Assembly: GCF_001889545.1 (NCBI RefSeq)
Contig: NZ_CP018194.1
Location: 1,276,501-1,340,500 of the forward strand
Origin: Granulibacter bethesdensis
GTDB lineage: Bacteria; Pseudomonadota; Alphaproteobacteria; Acetobacterales; Acetobacteraceae
Direction of reading: 5' to 3'
Length of the DNA: 64,000 bases
The notes under the pieces were generated by a model. The model was not told the DNA's origin. It made no database searches and was given only the letters and a program-made list of their open reading frames with translations. Numbering within the stretch: position 1 is the first letter of the stretch; every line of letters starts with the position of its first letter. Below, piece after piece: positions 1 to 11,400 of this stretch. The position numbers were made by a program, and so were the translations under genes.

Positions 1-684
1 AGTCTCCTGAAAATGGTGGATGTCGCTATGCGCAGCACAGACAACAGGTGTATCCCGCCACTGCCGTGCGAGACCGGAGGCCCAGCGTGTATAGTGGTCA
101 GCGGCATCGGCGTTTTTCTGCAGGGCTTTCCCCAGCAAAGGATGAAAAGTCAGGTGGGGGGATGGCAGAAACGGCCTGACGATAGAAGGGATTTTCAGAA
201 CATTCAGAGTATCATCAACATGCACGATGCCGCTGGCGCCATGCCGTACCAGCACAGAAGCCGTATGGACCCTTGGGTTGGATGAAATAAAATCGATTCC
301 TTCCGGCACTGAGAATTCGAGATCATCGGCAAAAAGGTTCTGTACTTCCCTGTCTTCAATCAACCCGGTTTCCCAGTTAAGATCTGGCCAGATTTCCCGG
401 TGCCGCCTTGTCCCATACAGGCGGGCATGGGGAAAAAGCCGATGGATGGAAGCACAATGGAGTGTGTGGAAAGGATGAACATTGATGATGGCATCAATAG
501 CTTGCCCATTATCTGTCATCCCGGACAGAGCTGCATGATCCTCACCGGTGATAGTGTAGCTGTCGATCAGGAGGAAGCGTCCGCTCTTTCTGCGGATCAC
601 CGACATATGGGTGCCTACATCGTATAAACCAGCCAGTTTGAAGCTGCCCCTCACAGTCCAGAAGTCACAGCTTATCTGCTTCAT
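1..684 (-). CDS. Metallo-beta-lactamase-like hydrolase, partial (runs off left edge)
   Basis: An open frame on the minus strand starts at the ATG at 684 (MKQISCDFWTVRG) and stays open for 228 codons to the first base of the window, so the C-terminus is missing. It contains a histidine-rich segment (NVHPFHTLHCASIHRLFPHA) and a later segment reading VHVDDTLNVL. Both resemble the metal-binding strands of metallo-beta-lactamase-fold or DUF4336-type hydrolases, although the classic HxHxDH motif is not exact. Substrate unknown. It is transcribed away from the LOV operon, sharing a 222-base intergenic region. Coding is supported by the long uninterrupted frame; the family assignment is tentative. 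Confidence 0.55.
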   Translation of the reverse strand, partial: MKQISCDFWTVRGSFKLAGLYDVGTHMSVIRRKSGRFLLIDSYTITGEDHAALSGMTDNGQAIDAIINVHPFHTLHCASIHRLFPHARLYGTRRHREIWPDLNWETGLIEDREVQNLFADDLEFSVPEGIDFISSNPRVHTASVLVRHGASGIVHVDDTLNVLKIPSIVRPFLPSPHLTFHPLLGKALQKNADAADHYTRWASGLARQWRDTPVVCAAHSDIHHFQET

Positions 685-774
685 GGATGAATGCCGCCCT
701 GATGGTGAATGGGCCAGAACCGGCCAAAACAGTTCATAATCTGAAAAGTTGCATGAGAAATTTTATTCTTATGC

Positions 775-812
775 AGGAAACTAAACCTGGTTGTTATAAG
801 GAAAATAAACCT
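775..812. promoter_or_regulatory. 14-bp direct repeat in the divergent promoter region
   Basis: Two near-identical 14-mers, AGGAAACTAAACCT (775-788) and AGGAAAATAAACCT (799-812), lie 24 bp apart in an AT-rich region between the minus-strand MBL-like gene and the plus-strand LOV gene. The spacing and position suggest a regulator binding site or tandem promoter elements. No matching regulator is visible nearby. Confidence 0.35.
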
Positions 813-906
813 AAATTATCCTATGATAAATATTTTGAATCTTAATTAATATAAGTCATGAATATCTTTCTCATCTTGTGCAGAAAGACGGTAGCTTATT
901 AAACCA

Positions 907-1482
907 GTGGCAGAAGGATTTTACGTGAAACAGTCACTCCCTGCCTATCTGATAGATTATTTTCAGCACTCCCGTGTGGCGCTGGCTTTGGCGGCCCCTG
1001 ACGGGAATCATGACCTTCTGTGGGTCAACGGGCCGTTCAGAGCATTAACGGGGTATTCTTCGACCGAAGTAATTGGCAAGAATTGCCGCTTTTTGCAGGG
1101 TGATGCTGACAATGAAGCTGCAAGAACAAAAATAAGACAGTTTCTGCAGAACCAGGGTCAGACCAGCGTAAGAACGCCAGTCATTAACTTCCGCAAGGAC
1201 AAGGTTCCGTTCGTTAATCTGCTCTATCTATCCCGCCTTCAAGGGGCGGACGGAATAACTAAATACATTTTTGCATCCCAGTTTGATGTCAGTCGTTCTT
1301 ACCCTGATCTTCTTATCAACTATGACAGGGAACTGGCAGCCACACTTGGTGGTTTACGCTCCATTGCAAAAGATGGAGGCATCGTGGTTCAAGGGACAGT
1401 GCTGACGATCGCCAATACCTCGGCGCTCGTTGCTCAGGCCAGGATGACGCTAGCGGAGCTGGAAAACGTACCAGATGCATGA
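907..1482 (+). CDS. Stand-alone LOV-domain photosensory protein
   Basis: A 191-residue protein from a GTG start at 907. Residues about 22-130 form a PAS domain of the LOV class. The flavin-adduct motif GKNCRFLQG is present with its cysteine at residue 60, and the flavin-contact residues Asn94, Asn104 and Gln125 are all in their usual sequence settings (VINFRKD, VPFVNLL, FASQFDVS). This is expected to bind FMN and respond to blue light or redox state in the cytoplasm. The helical tail (130-191) carries no output domain. The gene overlaps the following CheB-CheR-kinase gene by 8 bases, so the sensor and kinase are probably translationally coupled and work together. Confidence 0.85.
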   Translation: MAEGFYVKQSLPAYLIDYFQHSRVALALAAPDGNHDLLWVNGPFRALTGYSSTEVIGKNCRFLQGDADNEAARTKIRQFLQNQGQTSVRTPVINFRKDKVPFVNLLYLSRLQGADGITKYIFASQFDVSRSYPDLLINYDRELAATLGGLRSIAKDGGIVVQGTVLTIANTSALVAQARMTLAELENVPDA

Positions 1483-4400
1483 CAATTCTCTGGCGGCCGA
1501 CAGAAAAGAGAACAAAAATCAGGCTGCCTCTTTTCCAGTGGTCGGAATAGGCGCATCAGCAGGGGGGCTGGAAGCCCTGCGTGACATGCTTTCCACTGCC
1601 ACGCTTCCTACTGGGATGTCCTATGTTGTCATCCAGCATCTGGACCCCAACCACGAAAGCATGTTGGCTCAGCTTCTGGATCGCAACACTGCCCTGAAGG
1701 TGATCCAGTGTGAAGGCGGAGAGAAAATAGAGACGGATATTGTCTATATCATTCCTCCAGGTCATGGGCTTGTCATCCGTAGCGGTGTTCTGGAACTGAT
1801 CCAATTTCAGCAGCCGCGTGGATTGCGTCGTCCAATCGATGATTTTTTCCTGTCTCTTGCCAGTGATCAGCAGGCAAATGCTGTCTGTGTCATCCTGTCC
1901 GGCACGGGAGGAGATGGTACCACCGGGTTGCGGGCAATCAAGGAAAATGGCGGAATCTGCGTTGTGCAGCAGCCTGAGACCGCCCGCTATGATGGTATGC
2001 CCCTTTCAGCAGTCGGAACGGGCCTTGTCGATTTCATATGCCCCGCCTGCGAAATCCTGAACTGTATAAAATCTTTCTTCAAGCGACGTATGACTGATCA
2101 GTTGGATGTTGAGACTGCGATCGTGGCTGATCACGTCGATGAATTATGTCGTGTGCTGCGTGCCAATACGGGGCATGATTTTGCAGGTTACAAGCGTTCA
2201 ACTCTGATTCGCCGTGTTGAGCGGCGTATGCACGTTCTGGGGATCAACAGTGGCCGTGCTTATGTCAATCGGATCAGGGATGATTCCGTAGAACGCGAGG
2301 CATTGTTCCGTGATCTTCTGATTAATGTGACCCGTTTCTTTCGTGATCCGGAAGCATTTCTGGCACTGCGCAGCAAAGTGATCGAACCATTGCTGCGTGA
2401 ACGTGCAGCTGATGAGGATATACGGATATGGATTCCCGGCTGCTCGAGCGGAGAAGAAGCCTACACGATTGCGATCCTGTGCGCAGAGGCAGCCCGAACC
2501 ACTGGTCAGCCACTGGCCGTGCAGATTTTTGCCACGGACATAGATGAACAAATGTTGTCCATCGCTAGGGAAGGCTCATATCCGGCTTCGGCCTTGATAG
2601 ATATTCCGGTGGACCTGAGAGAACGTTATACAGTTCCCCATGCCGAGCGGTTTTCAATTATCTCCCCGATCAGGGACATGATCCGTTTTTCCAATCACAG
2701 CCTCATAAAAGATCCACCTTTTTCAAGAATTGATCTGGTTTCCTGTCGCAATTTGCTGATTTATTTTGCTGACCGATTGCAGCAGACTGTCATTCCACTC
2801 CTGCATTATGCCATCCGCGCAGGTGGATATCTTTTTCTTGGCCCATCAGAAAGTGTCGGACGCTTTGAACATCTGTTCCCGACCATTGACCAGCATGCGC
2901 ATATTTTTACTCGTCCCCCCGGGGCACCGAATTATCCGATTGATCTGCCTGTCAACCTGCGTCAGCGTTCTTCCATGAGGGAAAGAGGAGGTAAGGGAAA
3001 TACCAGCGCACTCGGAAACGAAAGTGCAGCGATAAGACGCCTGGTGGAACGCTATGCGCCACCAAGCCTTGTGGTGGATCCCGATGGAGGCATTCTGGCA
3101 GCTTATGGTAAGCTGAGCCGGTATTTCGAATTTCCGGTGACCAGAACAGGCGGGAGCAGTGCACTCAATCTGGCCCGTCCCGGGTTGCGGGATGTCATGG
3201 GTGCGCTTTTGCGTCAGGGACGTGACCAAAAGCGGAACGTTGTCGTTCGTGACGTTGCTGTAGAAACTGATTTTGGTACGCAGCCTGTCGAAGTAACCTG
3301 CGATCCTTTAAGCGATGGATGTCTGCTGTTCGTTATCCGTGATAGTGGACCGTTCAAACCCCTCGAAGATTCCGAAGTTTATGAAATTCAGGTGGCCGAC
3401 GATCATCGTGAAGCACTTGAAGATGAACTCCGCCTGACCCGGTATCGTCTGCGCTCTGTAGTGGAGGAGCTGGAGACCGCAAATGAGGAGCTTAAAAGCT
3501 CCAACGAAGAAATGATGTCAATGAATGAGGAGCTTCAGTCAACCAACGAGGAACTTGCAACCGTTAATGATGAGTTAAAAAGCAAGGTTCATCAGCTGAC
3601 TGTCGCAAATTCTGATCTTCGTAACTTCTTTGAATCTACTGACCTTGCCGTGGTTGTGCTGGATGCAGACCTTAAAGTGCGCAGCTATACCGAGGCAGCC
3701 ACCAGGATTTTTCCTTTGAAGCCTTCCGACCGTGGCCGCCCTTTGACGGATGTAACCAGCAGGCTTGCGACAATCGAATATTTCGAAGATGCGCGGGCTG
3801 TGGCCTGTGGCGCTGAATCTGTGCAGCGCCGGGTGACGACGCAGGATGGAAAGCGCATTTATTCCATGCGTGTTCTGCCATATAACACCCATAAAGGCAC
3901 TGTGGATGGTGCTACTCTGGTGCTGACTGACATCACCGACGCCCTTGTGATGGAACGGCAGCTGGCTGCAGAGCGCGAGCGCCTGGATATCGCCATCAAG
4001 GCAGCAGGGATCGGTATATGGGAATATTGCCCGGAAACGGGTGAAACCGTGATCGATGAGGTTGAGCAGAAGCTGTTCGATATCGATGAGGAAGAGGGCA
4101 GACAAATCAGTTCCTTGCTGGAGCGTATCCATCCAGATGATATCAGAGGCGTTGAAACAGCGTTGCGAAGAGCTTCTGCCGGCAACTGTGATTATGAAGC
4201 AAGTTTCCGTATCAGGACCAAAGATGATACTGAACGCTGGATCAAGGGATTTGGCCGCATTGTCACCGGCAGTTCTCCCACGCGTCTGGTGGGTGTTTCT
4301 ATTGATGTAACACCTGAGTACACGCTTGCTGAAACGCGCCACCTCATGCTGCGCGAGATGAATCATCGTGTCAAAAACCTGTTTGCCGTTATAGCTGGAA

Positions 4401-4921
4401 TTGTAACGGCTGTTTCGCGCGGTCACGACAACGTTCAGACCTTTGCGCGTGATATACGTGATCGTATCGCATCCCTGGGCAACGCCCATTCACTGGCTGC
4501 ATCAGGAGGGGAGCCAAAAGCGATTGACCTTCAGGAATTGGTGGAGGTGACGCTTGCGCCTTATCGTCATGACACAAAAATAGATATCCACGGCCCTTCC
4601 ACGCAGATTGATCGATCTGCTCTCTCTTCCTTTGCCCTTATATTACATGAATGGGCTACGAATGCTGTGAAATACGGCGCTTTGGACGGAAAGGATGGCG
4701 CATCCCTAGTCGTTACATGGAAACGGTCTGAAGATGGTCTGCAACTTATATGGAATGAACAGCAGGTAAAACCGGTTATCGAACCTGAAAAAAGAGGGTT
4801 TGGATCCCTGTTGGTGGAGACCAGTGTGCGTCAGTTGCGTGGGCAGATAGAGAGGTCCATGAATGAGAGTAATCTGTTCATTACCCTTCAACTTCCTAAT
4901 GGCGTATTAAGCAATGGCTAA
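1475..4921 (+). CDS. CheB-CheR-PAS-PAS-HWE histidine kinase fusion
   Basis: An 1,148-residue hybrid. Residues about 20-200 form a CheB methylesterase domain with the triad visible (Ser28 in GASAGG, His55 in QHLDP, Asp147 in SGTGGDG). A CheR methyltransferase domain follows (about 225-480; NVTRFFRDPEAF, PGCSSGEEAYT). A Glu/Asn-rich coiled coil (about 650-710), two PAS-like modules and an HWE-type kinase end the protein. The phospho-acceptor lies in EMNHRVKN (His964), and the ATPase region has HEWATNAVKYGAL and a WNE motif. It overlaps the upstream LOV gene and the downstream regulator by 8 bases each. Such CheB/CheR/HWE fusions are usually chemotaxis-like or stress sensors; the input here could come from the LOV protein. 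Confidence 0.9.
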   Translation: MHDNSLAADRKENKNQAASFPVVGIGASAGGLEALRDMLSTATLPTGMSYVVIQHLDPNHESMLAQLLDRNTALKVIQCEGGEKIETDIVYIIPPGHGLVIRSGVLELIQFQQPRGLRRPIDDFFLSLASDQQANAVCVILSGTGGDGTTGLRAIKENGGICVVQQPETARYDGMPLSAVGTGLVDFICPACEILNCIKSFFKRRMTDQLDVETAIVADHVDELCRVLRANTGHDFAGYKRSTLIRRVERRMHVLGINSGRAYVNRIRDDSVEREALFRDLLINVTRFFRDPEAFLALRSKVIEPLLRERAADEDIRIWIPGCSSGEEAYTIAILCAEAARTTGQPLAVQIFATDIDEQMLSIAREGSYPASALIDIPVDLRERYTVPHAERFSIISPIRDMIRFSNHSLIKDPPFSRIDLVSCRNLLIYFADRLQQTVIPLLHYAIRAGGYLFLGPSESVGRFEHLFPTIDQHAHIFTRPPGAPNYPIDLPVNLRQRSSMRERGGKGNTSALGNESAAIRRLVERYAPPSLVVDPDGGILAAYGKLSRYFEFPVTRTGGSSALNLARPGLRDVMGALLRQGRDQKRNVVVRDVAVETDFGTQPVEVTCDPLSDGCLLFVIRDSGPFKPLEDSEVYEIQVADDHREALEDELRLTRYRLRSVVEELETANEELKSSNEEMMSMNEELQSTNEELATVNDELKSKVHQLTVANSDLRNFFESTDLAVVVLDADLKVRSYTEAATRIFPLKPSDRGRPLTDVTSRLATIEYFEDARAVACGAESVQRRVTTQDGKRIYSMRVLPYNTHKGTVDGATLVLTDITDALVMERQLAAERERLDIAIKAAGIGIWEYCPETGETVIDEVEQKLFDIDEEEGRQISSLLERIHPDDIRGVETALRRASAGNCDYEASFRIRTKDDTERWIKGFGRIVTGSSPTRLVGVSIDVTPEYTLAETRHLMLREMNHRVKNLFAVIAGIVTAVSRGHDNVQTFARDIRDRIASLGNAHSLAASGGEPKAIDLQELVEVTLAPYRHDTKIDIHGPSTQIDRSALSSFALILHEWATNAVKYGALDGKDGASLVVTWKRSEDGLQLIWNEQQVKPVIEPEKRGFGSLLVETSVRQLRGQIERSMNESNLFITLQLPNGVLSNG

Positions 4922-5273
4922 GCTCGTTCTTCTGGCAGAAGACGAGTTGTTTATTGCTCTCGATCTTCAGATAATCCTTGAAGAAGCAGGTTGCACTATC
5001 ATCGGACCTCTGGCGACACTGGATGAAACGCTCAGTGCGCTGGATGATTTGAAAGGCACAAAACTGACTGCTGCGCTTCTGGATGTCCGGCTCGCAGATA
5101 AGGATATATTTCCTGCGGCCGACTGGTTGCATCAAGCGGGTGTGCCGCTACTTTTTCATTCTGCTCATGCGGATGAGGACATCCTTCGTCAACGCTATCC
5201 AGAGGCTGCGATTTTTCCAAAGCCATGTGCCCTGGATGAGCTGTGTCACATTATTCGGCGTATAGTGGAATAG
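4914..5273 (+). CDS. Single-domain response regulator
   Basis: A 119-residue receiver domain with no output domain. The acidic pocket (AEDE, residues 8-11), phospho-acceptor Asp57 (LLDVRL), Ser83 (FHSAH) and Lys103 (IFPKP) are all present, so it should be phosphorylatable. It overlaps the kinase gene by 8 bases and is the obvious partner of that HWE kinase. Stand-alone receivers beside HWE kinases often serve as phosphate sinks or shuttles in alphaproteobacterial stress or motility circuits; which applies here is not visible. Confidence 0.9.
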   Translation: MAKLVLLAEDELFIALDLQIILEEAGCTIIGPLATLDETLSALDDLKGTKLTAALLDVRLADKDIFPAADWLHQAGVPLLFHSAHADEDILRQRYPEAAIFPKPCALDELCHIIRRIVE

Positions 5274-5405
5274 GAACCAATACAGCTGGATAACGCCTGA
5301 AAAGGCAAGGGGAGAGGATAACCTGTTACCTCTTCCAACAGAAAAAATCTTTTATACAAAATACAGTTGATTTCAAAGACAGTGCTTCAGAAAAAAGGTT
5401 TTTTT

Positions 5406-5436
5406 GAAAAGCAGGATTGTTTTTATCCTGCTTTTC
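5406..5436. terminator. Bidirectional hairpin terminator
   Basis: A perfect 12-bp inverted repeat (GAAAAGCAGGAT / ATCCTGCTTTTC) with a 7-base T-rich loop sits between two convergent genes: the response regulator (ends 5273) and the giant repeat protein (ends 5468). A/T-rich tracts flank it on both sides, as expected for an intrinsic terminator working in both directions. Confidence 0.8.
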
Positions 5437-5467
5437 TCAAGAAATTTTCAGTTCAGAAGTGAAGCAC

Positions 5468-8400
5468 TCAAGCTGAATGCTTCTTCATGAATGCTGACGG
5501 ATTCTGATGGACGACATCCTCCATCAGTCTCTTGCGGATGCTTTCCAACTTAATGCCATCGACCACACGGGTTGCACAGTAGCTGGCAGCGATAACGCCA
5601 TTCCGTTTCCTGACATGCTTTTGGGTTTGGAATGTTCTCTCACAAGTATAGCTGTATGCATTGTGGAACATGTTCCGGTTGTTGTCCTCCACATAGGTTT
5701 CGGAGGCAGCACCCTCGGCCAACACCACATCATGCGTATCCAGCTCGATATGCACGTAGCTCAATGTCTCCACATGCTGTTCCTGAATGATGGAAACACC
5801 ATTCACCAGACGACCGGCCGGAACCAGAACACCATCAATGAACATTGCATGCAGCGGGGATACCAGCAGATCACGCTTCGGCAGAACCCCATCCAGAGCC
5901 CCCTGACGGATACGAACCGGCAGCACATCACGACGATCCTGAATGAAGCGACCGTTGTAGCTCCGGCGCCCAAGCCAGCGGATCGGACGAACCTCCCCAG
6001 CCGCCGTGATCACGTTATCCCCGATTTCCAGATCCTCAACAGGAACCTCACCACGATCGGTCAGGATCAGCGTGCCATGCACATAGCAGGGCGTGCCGTC
6101 ATCATAGATCGTCACGCCGTTGCCGCTGGACGCCTGACGCATCTTGTAGTTCTGATCATGCGCGTTGGGATCAAGCTTGATCGAGTAATACTGGGTCTTC
6201 GTCCCGTCACTAGCCACATGAGACAGTATCAGGAGGACATTCCCGCCACTACTCACCACATCCACCACATCGGAAGCCTGATAGGCCAATCCGGTCAGGG
6301 TGATGGATTCACCGTTGCCAAAATCGGAAACGGTTGCAGCCAATGCCGTGCCCGGCGTGCTGATGATGATATTCCCGGACCCAACACCGCCAGAGCTGGT
6401 TCCAGCCATAGTGATGGTGTTGGAGGCAGCAAGTGCCTGCGAGATCGTCAGTGTCCCGGTCGCCTGCATCAGGATATTGGTGTTGGTCAGCGTATCGGCC
6501 AACACCCATCCATTACCCTGCACGTTGATGGTCTGGAAGCCGGTATATTGTGTTCCAAACCCACTCAGCGTGGTGCCAGCACCGTCCAACTCAAGCACGT
6601 TGCCAGTGCCGGCAGCCGTCACCTGGCCAACGATCGTGCTGCCACTGCCGATTACCAGACGGCTGTTGCCAGCACCGAAGTTGATCGCAGTTCTGGCTGT
6701 GCCCTGGGTCAGAATGGATCCGGAATTGGTAATGGTGCCGCCACCCCCCAGAATGATAGCTTGACTGAGAGCGCCAACTGCACTGATTGTACCAGTATTA
6801 TTGATACTACCAGCCCCACTCATGCTGATACCGGTTGACTGACCACTCCCCACTCGGATCAGTGAAGAGTTAGTAATTGTGCCGGCTGCCATTGAAATGC
6901 CGGTATTGTTTCCCCCTGCAACAGAGATAGTTCCGGAATTCAAAATTGTTCCACCATTACCCATGGTAAGGCCGGTGGCTGCAGAACCTGTCTGTATAAT
7001 TTGTCCGATATTTGTGAGTGTAGAGCTGGCAGAAAGAGAAATGAGTGCCGTACCGGATTGTCCACCTTGAATGGTGCCGTTGTTGATAATGGCGGCAGAT
7101 GTTCCTGTGCCGAAAATAGCGGACGATAGCGCGGCATTGGATAAAACGGCTGTTGCCGTATTGGTCATTACCGAGTTGGCAGCCAAGGTCATGGCACCGG
7201 AGAAAGTGCCAGCGTTGATTACTGTTCCTCTGTTAGTAAAATTGTTTCCGGCAATAATTGTATTGGTGCCCGAGAGGATCCAGTTAGCCCCGCCATCCAC
7301 AACGGCATTCTGGAAACCAACGTAATTTGTACCAATTCCGGTGATGGTCCCGGCTGCTGTTGCGGACAACAGCTCCAGCGTATTGGTTCCGGCGGCATTG
7401 GCAACAGCCGTTCCTGTAATGCGGGATGTAATGCCCAGCTGCAGAGTGTTTGCGCCTGTCCCAGCCATATAGATGGCTGCACCGACGCCATTCACTGTGT
7501 TGGCGGCTGTGGCGGCTGCCGAGATGGTGCCGAAATTGGTAATCGTGCCGCCCACGTTCAGGACAATACCGATGCCCTGCGTGCCTGTTGCGGAAATAAG
7601 CCCGGTGTTCTGGATTGATCCACCGCGTGCAAGGCGGACAGCAGCGATATCTCCGGAGCTTGCGCCCGTGCCTGCTTGCAGAATGGTGCCGGAGTTGTTC
7701 AGTAAATCTGAAGAATTTCCTGACAATATAACGGCATGGCCAAATGTATTGGTGGTTGACGCGGTGATATTGCCTTGATTGACGAGTGTAGCTGGAGCAG
7801 TGGAGCTGGTGCTGGTAAGGATGACGCCGAACTGACTACCGCTAATAGTGCCGCCGGCCTGATTGGTGATTGTACCACCCGCACCGCCTGAAATCGCCCC
7901 TGTACTTGCACTGCCACCGGATATAATGCCGGCATTAATAAGGCTCAGGAAGCTGCCAGCCGTAATACCATAGGCTGTTCCAGATATGGTGCCACCGGCC
8001 TGATTGCTGACATATCCTGCATTTGCAAAGGCGACTGCAATGCCGGAAGCGCTGGTTGCATTAATTCTGCCAGCATTAGTCACTGATACTACAGCGCCAC
8101 TGCTGGCACTACCATAAATGCCATACCTTGACCCCTGAATCAGGGCCGCCGTGCCGGTGTTGTTAACGGTGCCGCCGTTATACAGATAAACGCCGTCTGT
8201 CTGACCACTGATATTACCGCTATTCGTAACAACAATTGCAGCGAGTGAACCAACAACACCCGAGTTCCCCTGAATCTGGCCGCTATTTGTGAGGGTTCCC
8301 CCATTGACAAGCGAGACTGCGACAGAGGCAGCAGTGATTGTGGCGCCAGCATTGTTAACAACCGTGCCTGCACCTCCAAGCATAACGCCGGCGGCGTCTG

Positions 8401-11400
8401 TGCTGGAGGTGGATAAAGATTGAATAGTGCCGCCGTTATTGTTGGTAATAGTGGAGGCGATAGAGCCTGTTCCACCTAAGAAGACACCATACCTGCCACC
8501 CTGAATCAAACCGCTATTGGTGACGGTAGCGGTGATCGCTGGCCAAGCATTGATACCAAATCCTCCGCTGGATTGCAGTGTGCCGGTATTGTTGACGACT
8601 GCTGTGCCTACTGTAGCGACAACTGCGCCAGCAAGAGCAACGGCCGCGCCGCCAGTTGCTGTTCCGCCTGTGATAGTACCGTTATTTAAGACGGTTCCAT
8701 TGATGATCTGGGCACCAAAACCATTGCTTGACAGGGCCTGGATCACGCCGCCAGCATTATTGGTCACATTCCCCGCGAGGCTGATCGCCCATGGATTTGT
8801 ACCGGTAGCATTAATGCTGCCGGAATTGATGACAGTTGCAGTGCCTGCACTACCCCCAATCAGGGTATTGGCAGCCCCTGAAATAGTTGCGCCTGCTGCG
8901 TTGCTGAGGAAGGCTCCATTGATCAAGGAGATAGAGGCACCCCCGATAAATCCGGTGTTGGTCAGGCTGCCGCTATTTAACAATTGCCTGAAAGTGGTTG
9001 CAGTTCCTTGTAGAGTCCAGTTTGCCCCCGCATCAATTGTTCCGGTCTGGAAACCGAAGAAGTTTGTGGCATTGACAGTTCCGGCTGATGTTCCAGACAA
9101 TAGCTCCAGCGTGTTTGCGCCGGCAGAATTGGCGTTAGCAGTACCAATAATCGTGGATCCAACACCCAGCTGCAGCAAGTTTGTACCTGTGCCAGTCATG
9201 TTGATGGCAAGGCCCGCTCCATTGGTAAGATTGGCGGCAGTGGAGGCGGCAGAGATGGTGCCACGGTTGGTGATTGTTCCGCCGTTATTGAGAACAATTG
9301 CAGTTGCCAGAGAATTCGTAACACCAATGAAACCGGTATTATTAATAGTTCCACCGGTTATGAGGCGGACGGCAGCAAGGTCGCCAATGGCTGTCCCTGT
9401 GCCTGTTTGCTTTATGGTGCCGGAATTAGTCAGATTGTCGGACGCATTTCCACTTAGAACAACCGCTTGGCCAAATGTGGTGTCACTGTTACCAAGAATG
9501 ATACCCGAGTTAACGACCGTATTTGCAACGTTGGTGCCGAAGAGAACAATGCCAAACCGAACCCCGGAAATTGTTCCGCCGACCTCATTGTTGACACTAC
9601 CGCCATTAACGGATGCAACTGCACTGTTGCCTGTTATCTGTCCGGAGTTAGTAACCGTTATAAATCCTGAGGCAGAAATACCTGCAGAGGAACCAGTAAT
9701 GGTACCAGTAGATGTATTTAAAACGGTACCTACCCCAAGAACCGCGCCATATATTCCGCCTGAAATTAGATTGCTATTGTTAATATTAACATTGTTTGTT
9801 GAAGCGGCAGAGATTCCCCACCCGCCAGCTGTGATAGACTTAGTATTAATGATGGTTGCAGTAGCGCTGCTTAAAATAATACCGGCTGCATTGGTGCCTG
9901 TTCCACCCTGGATAAAGCCACTATTAGTGATTGTCCCATTATACGCCAGATTAATACCAATACCAGAGGCGCTGGTTCCTGAGATTTTGCCATCAGAACC
10001 GTTGCTGATAGTTACGGCATCAGTAGCGCTCGTGCCAGTCGTGCTGCCAGTGGCATAAACACCAACAGTGCCGCCTTGGATTACTGCACCGGTATTATTT
10101 GTTACGCTGCCACCATTAAGCAGACGAATACCGTCTGCAAGCGAACCGGTAATAATACCGCTATTAAAGACGATTGCTGGGTTCGCGCCAAACTGAATGC
10201 CACGGAAATCACCGGAAATGGAACCTAGATTAGTAACTGTGCCGCCACCTGAGATAGAGGCGCCGTATCCATTGGTGCCCTGACCTGTCAGAGTACCCTT
10301 GTTGGTAATTGTAACCTGTTGGCCAGCGATTGCTGCACCATTGTCGTTAAACACCGCACCGTCTCGATTGGTGAACTGTCCCTGTGCAACCAGACTGATC
10401 GATCCATTGATCCTGCCGGCGTTAATAATCGACCCACTATTCGAAATGATGCCACTGTTATCCAGGGTTCCCTGATTTTCGAGCGTGCCAACAACCCTAA
10501 GGGTCAGGCCGGATACAATAGAATTGGCCCCGGACGCGGTCCAATAGGCGCCGTTATCAACCTGAACATTGACGCCGGTATACTGGGTACCGATTCCACT
10601 AATTGTACCGTTGGATGAAGCGCTGGCCAACGACACCCAGTTCAGCGTTCCGATACCGGAAACTGTGCCTGTTATTGCTGCTGTGGGGTAAAGGATTAGA
10701 GTATTAGCGCCTGAATTCATGAGAACGGCGGTACCGTTGGAATTCGCAATCAGGCTACCAGAATTGGTAAGCGTACTGGCTGATCCAAGAGTCAATGCAC
10801 CGGTGAAGGTCGCGCTGTTTGCGTTTGTGAGGCTGGCTCCAACTAAAGAAAAGGTTTGTGTATTGGAAACCGAGTTATTGCCTGTCAGCTGCCAATTTGA
10901 ACCAGATGTTGCTGTAATCTGGTTAAATCCGGTTATTGTCGAGCCAAGACCTGAAAGGGTGGGGGGCGCGTTGGTGCCAGTAGCAGTGCCTATAAGATTC
11001 AAACGATTGATGTTGACGGTGCCAAGGGCAACTACGGAACCGATAATTGTCTGGCCAGCATTCAGATTAAGTACATTAGATCCAGCTCCGATCTCCCCAA
11101 GACGAATAGCTGTGCCTCCGCTACTGACGCTAATAGTACCAAAATTATTAACGGTATTACCAAGTGTACCATTCTGATCAATCATAGAGACGACAATTGG
11201 CCCGGTCCCAGTAATGGTACCGTAATTTGTTAGGATGGCACTGTTAAAACCACCTATTGCACCTGTGATAGCACCACTGTTTAAAATACTTCCGCCTGGA
11301 TTGATTGCAATACTTCCATTAATTACTGCATTTGTCTGATTATTCAGGATGCCAGAAGTCAATAACTGTGTATTTAATGTTAGCGTTCCTTTGTTAGTAA

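Noticed and set aside
8517-10058. Long plus-strand open frames opposite the giant repeat gene (up to 513 codons)
   Set aside because: They mirror the repetitive, stop-poor composition of the minus-strand repeats, have no start signals and consist of Pro/Val/Ala-rich low-complexity sequence.
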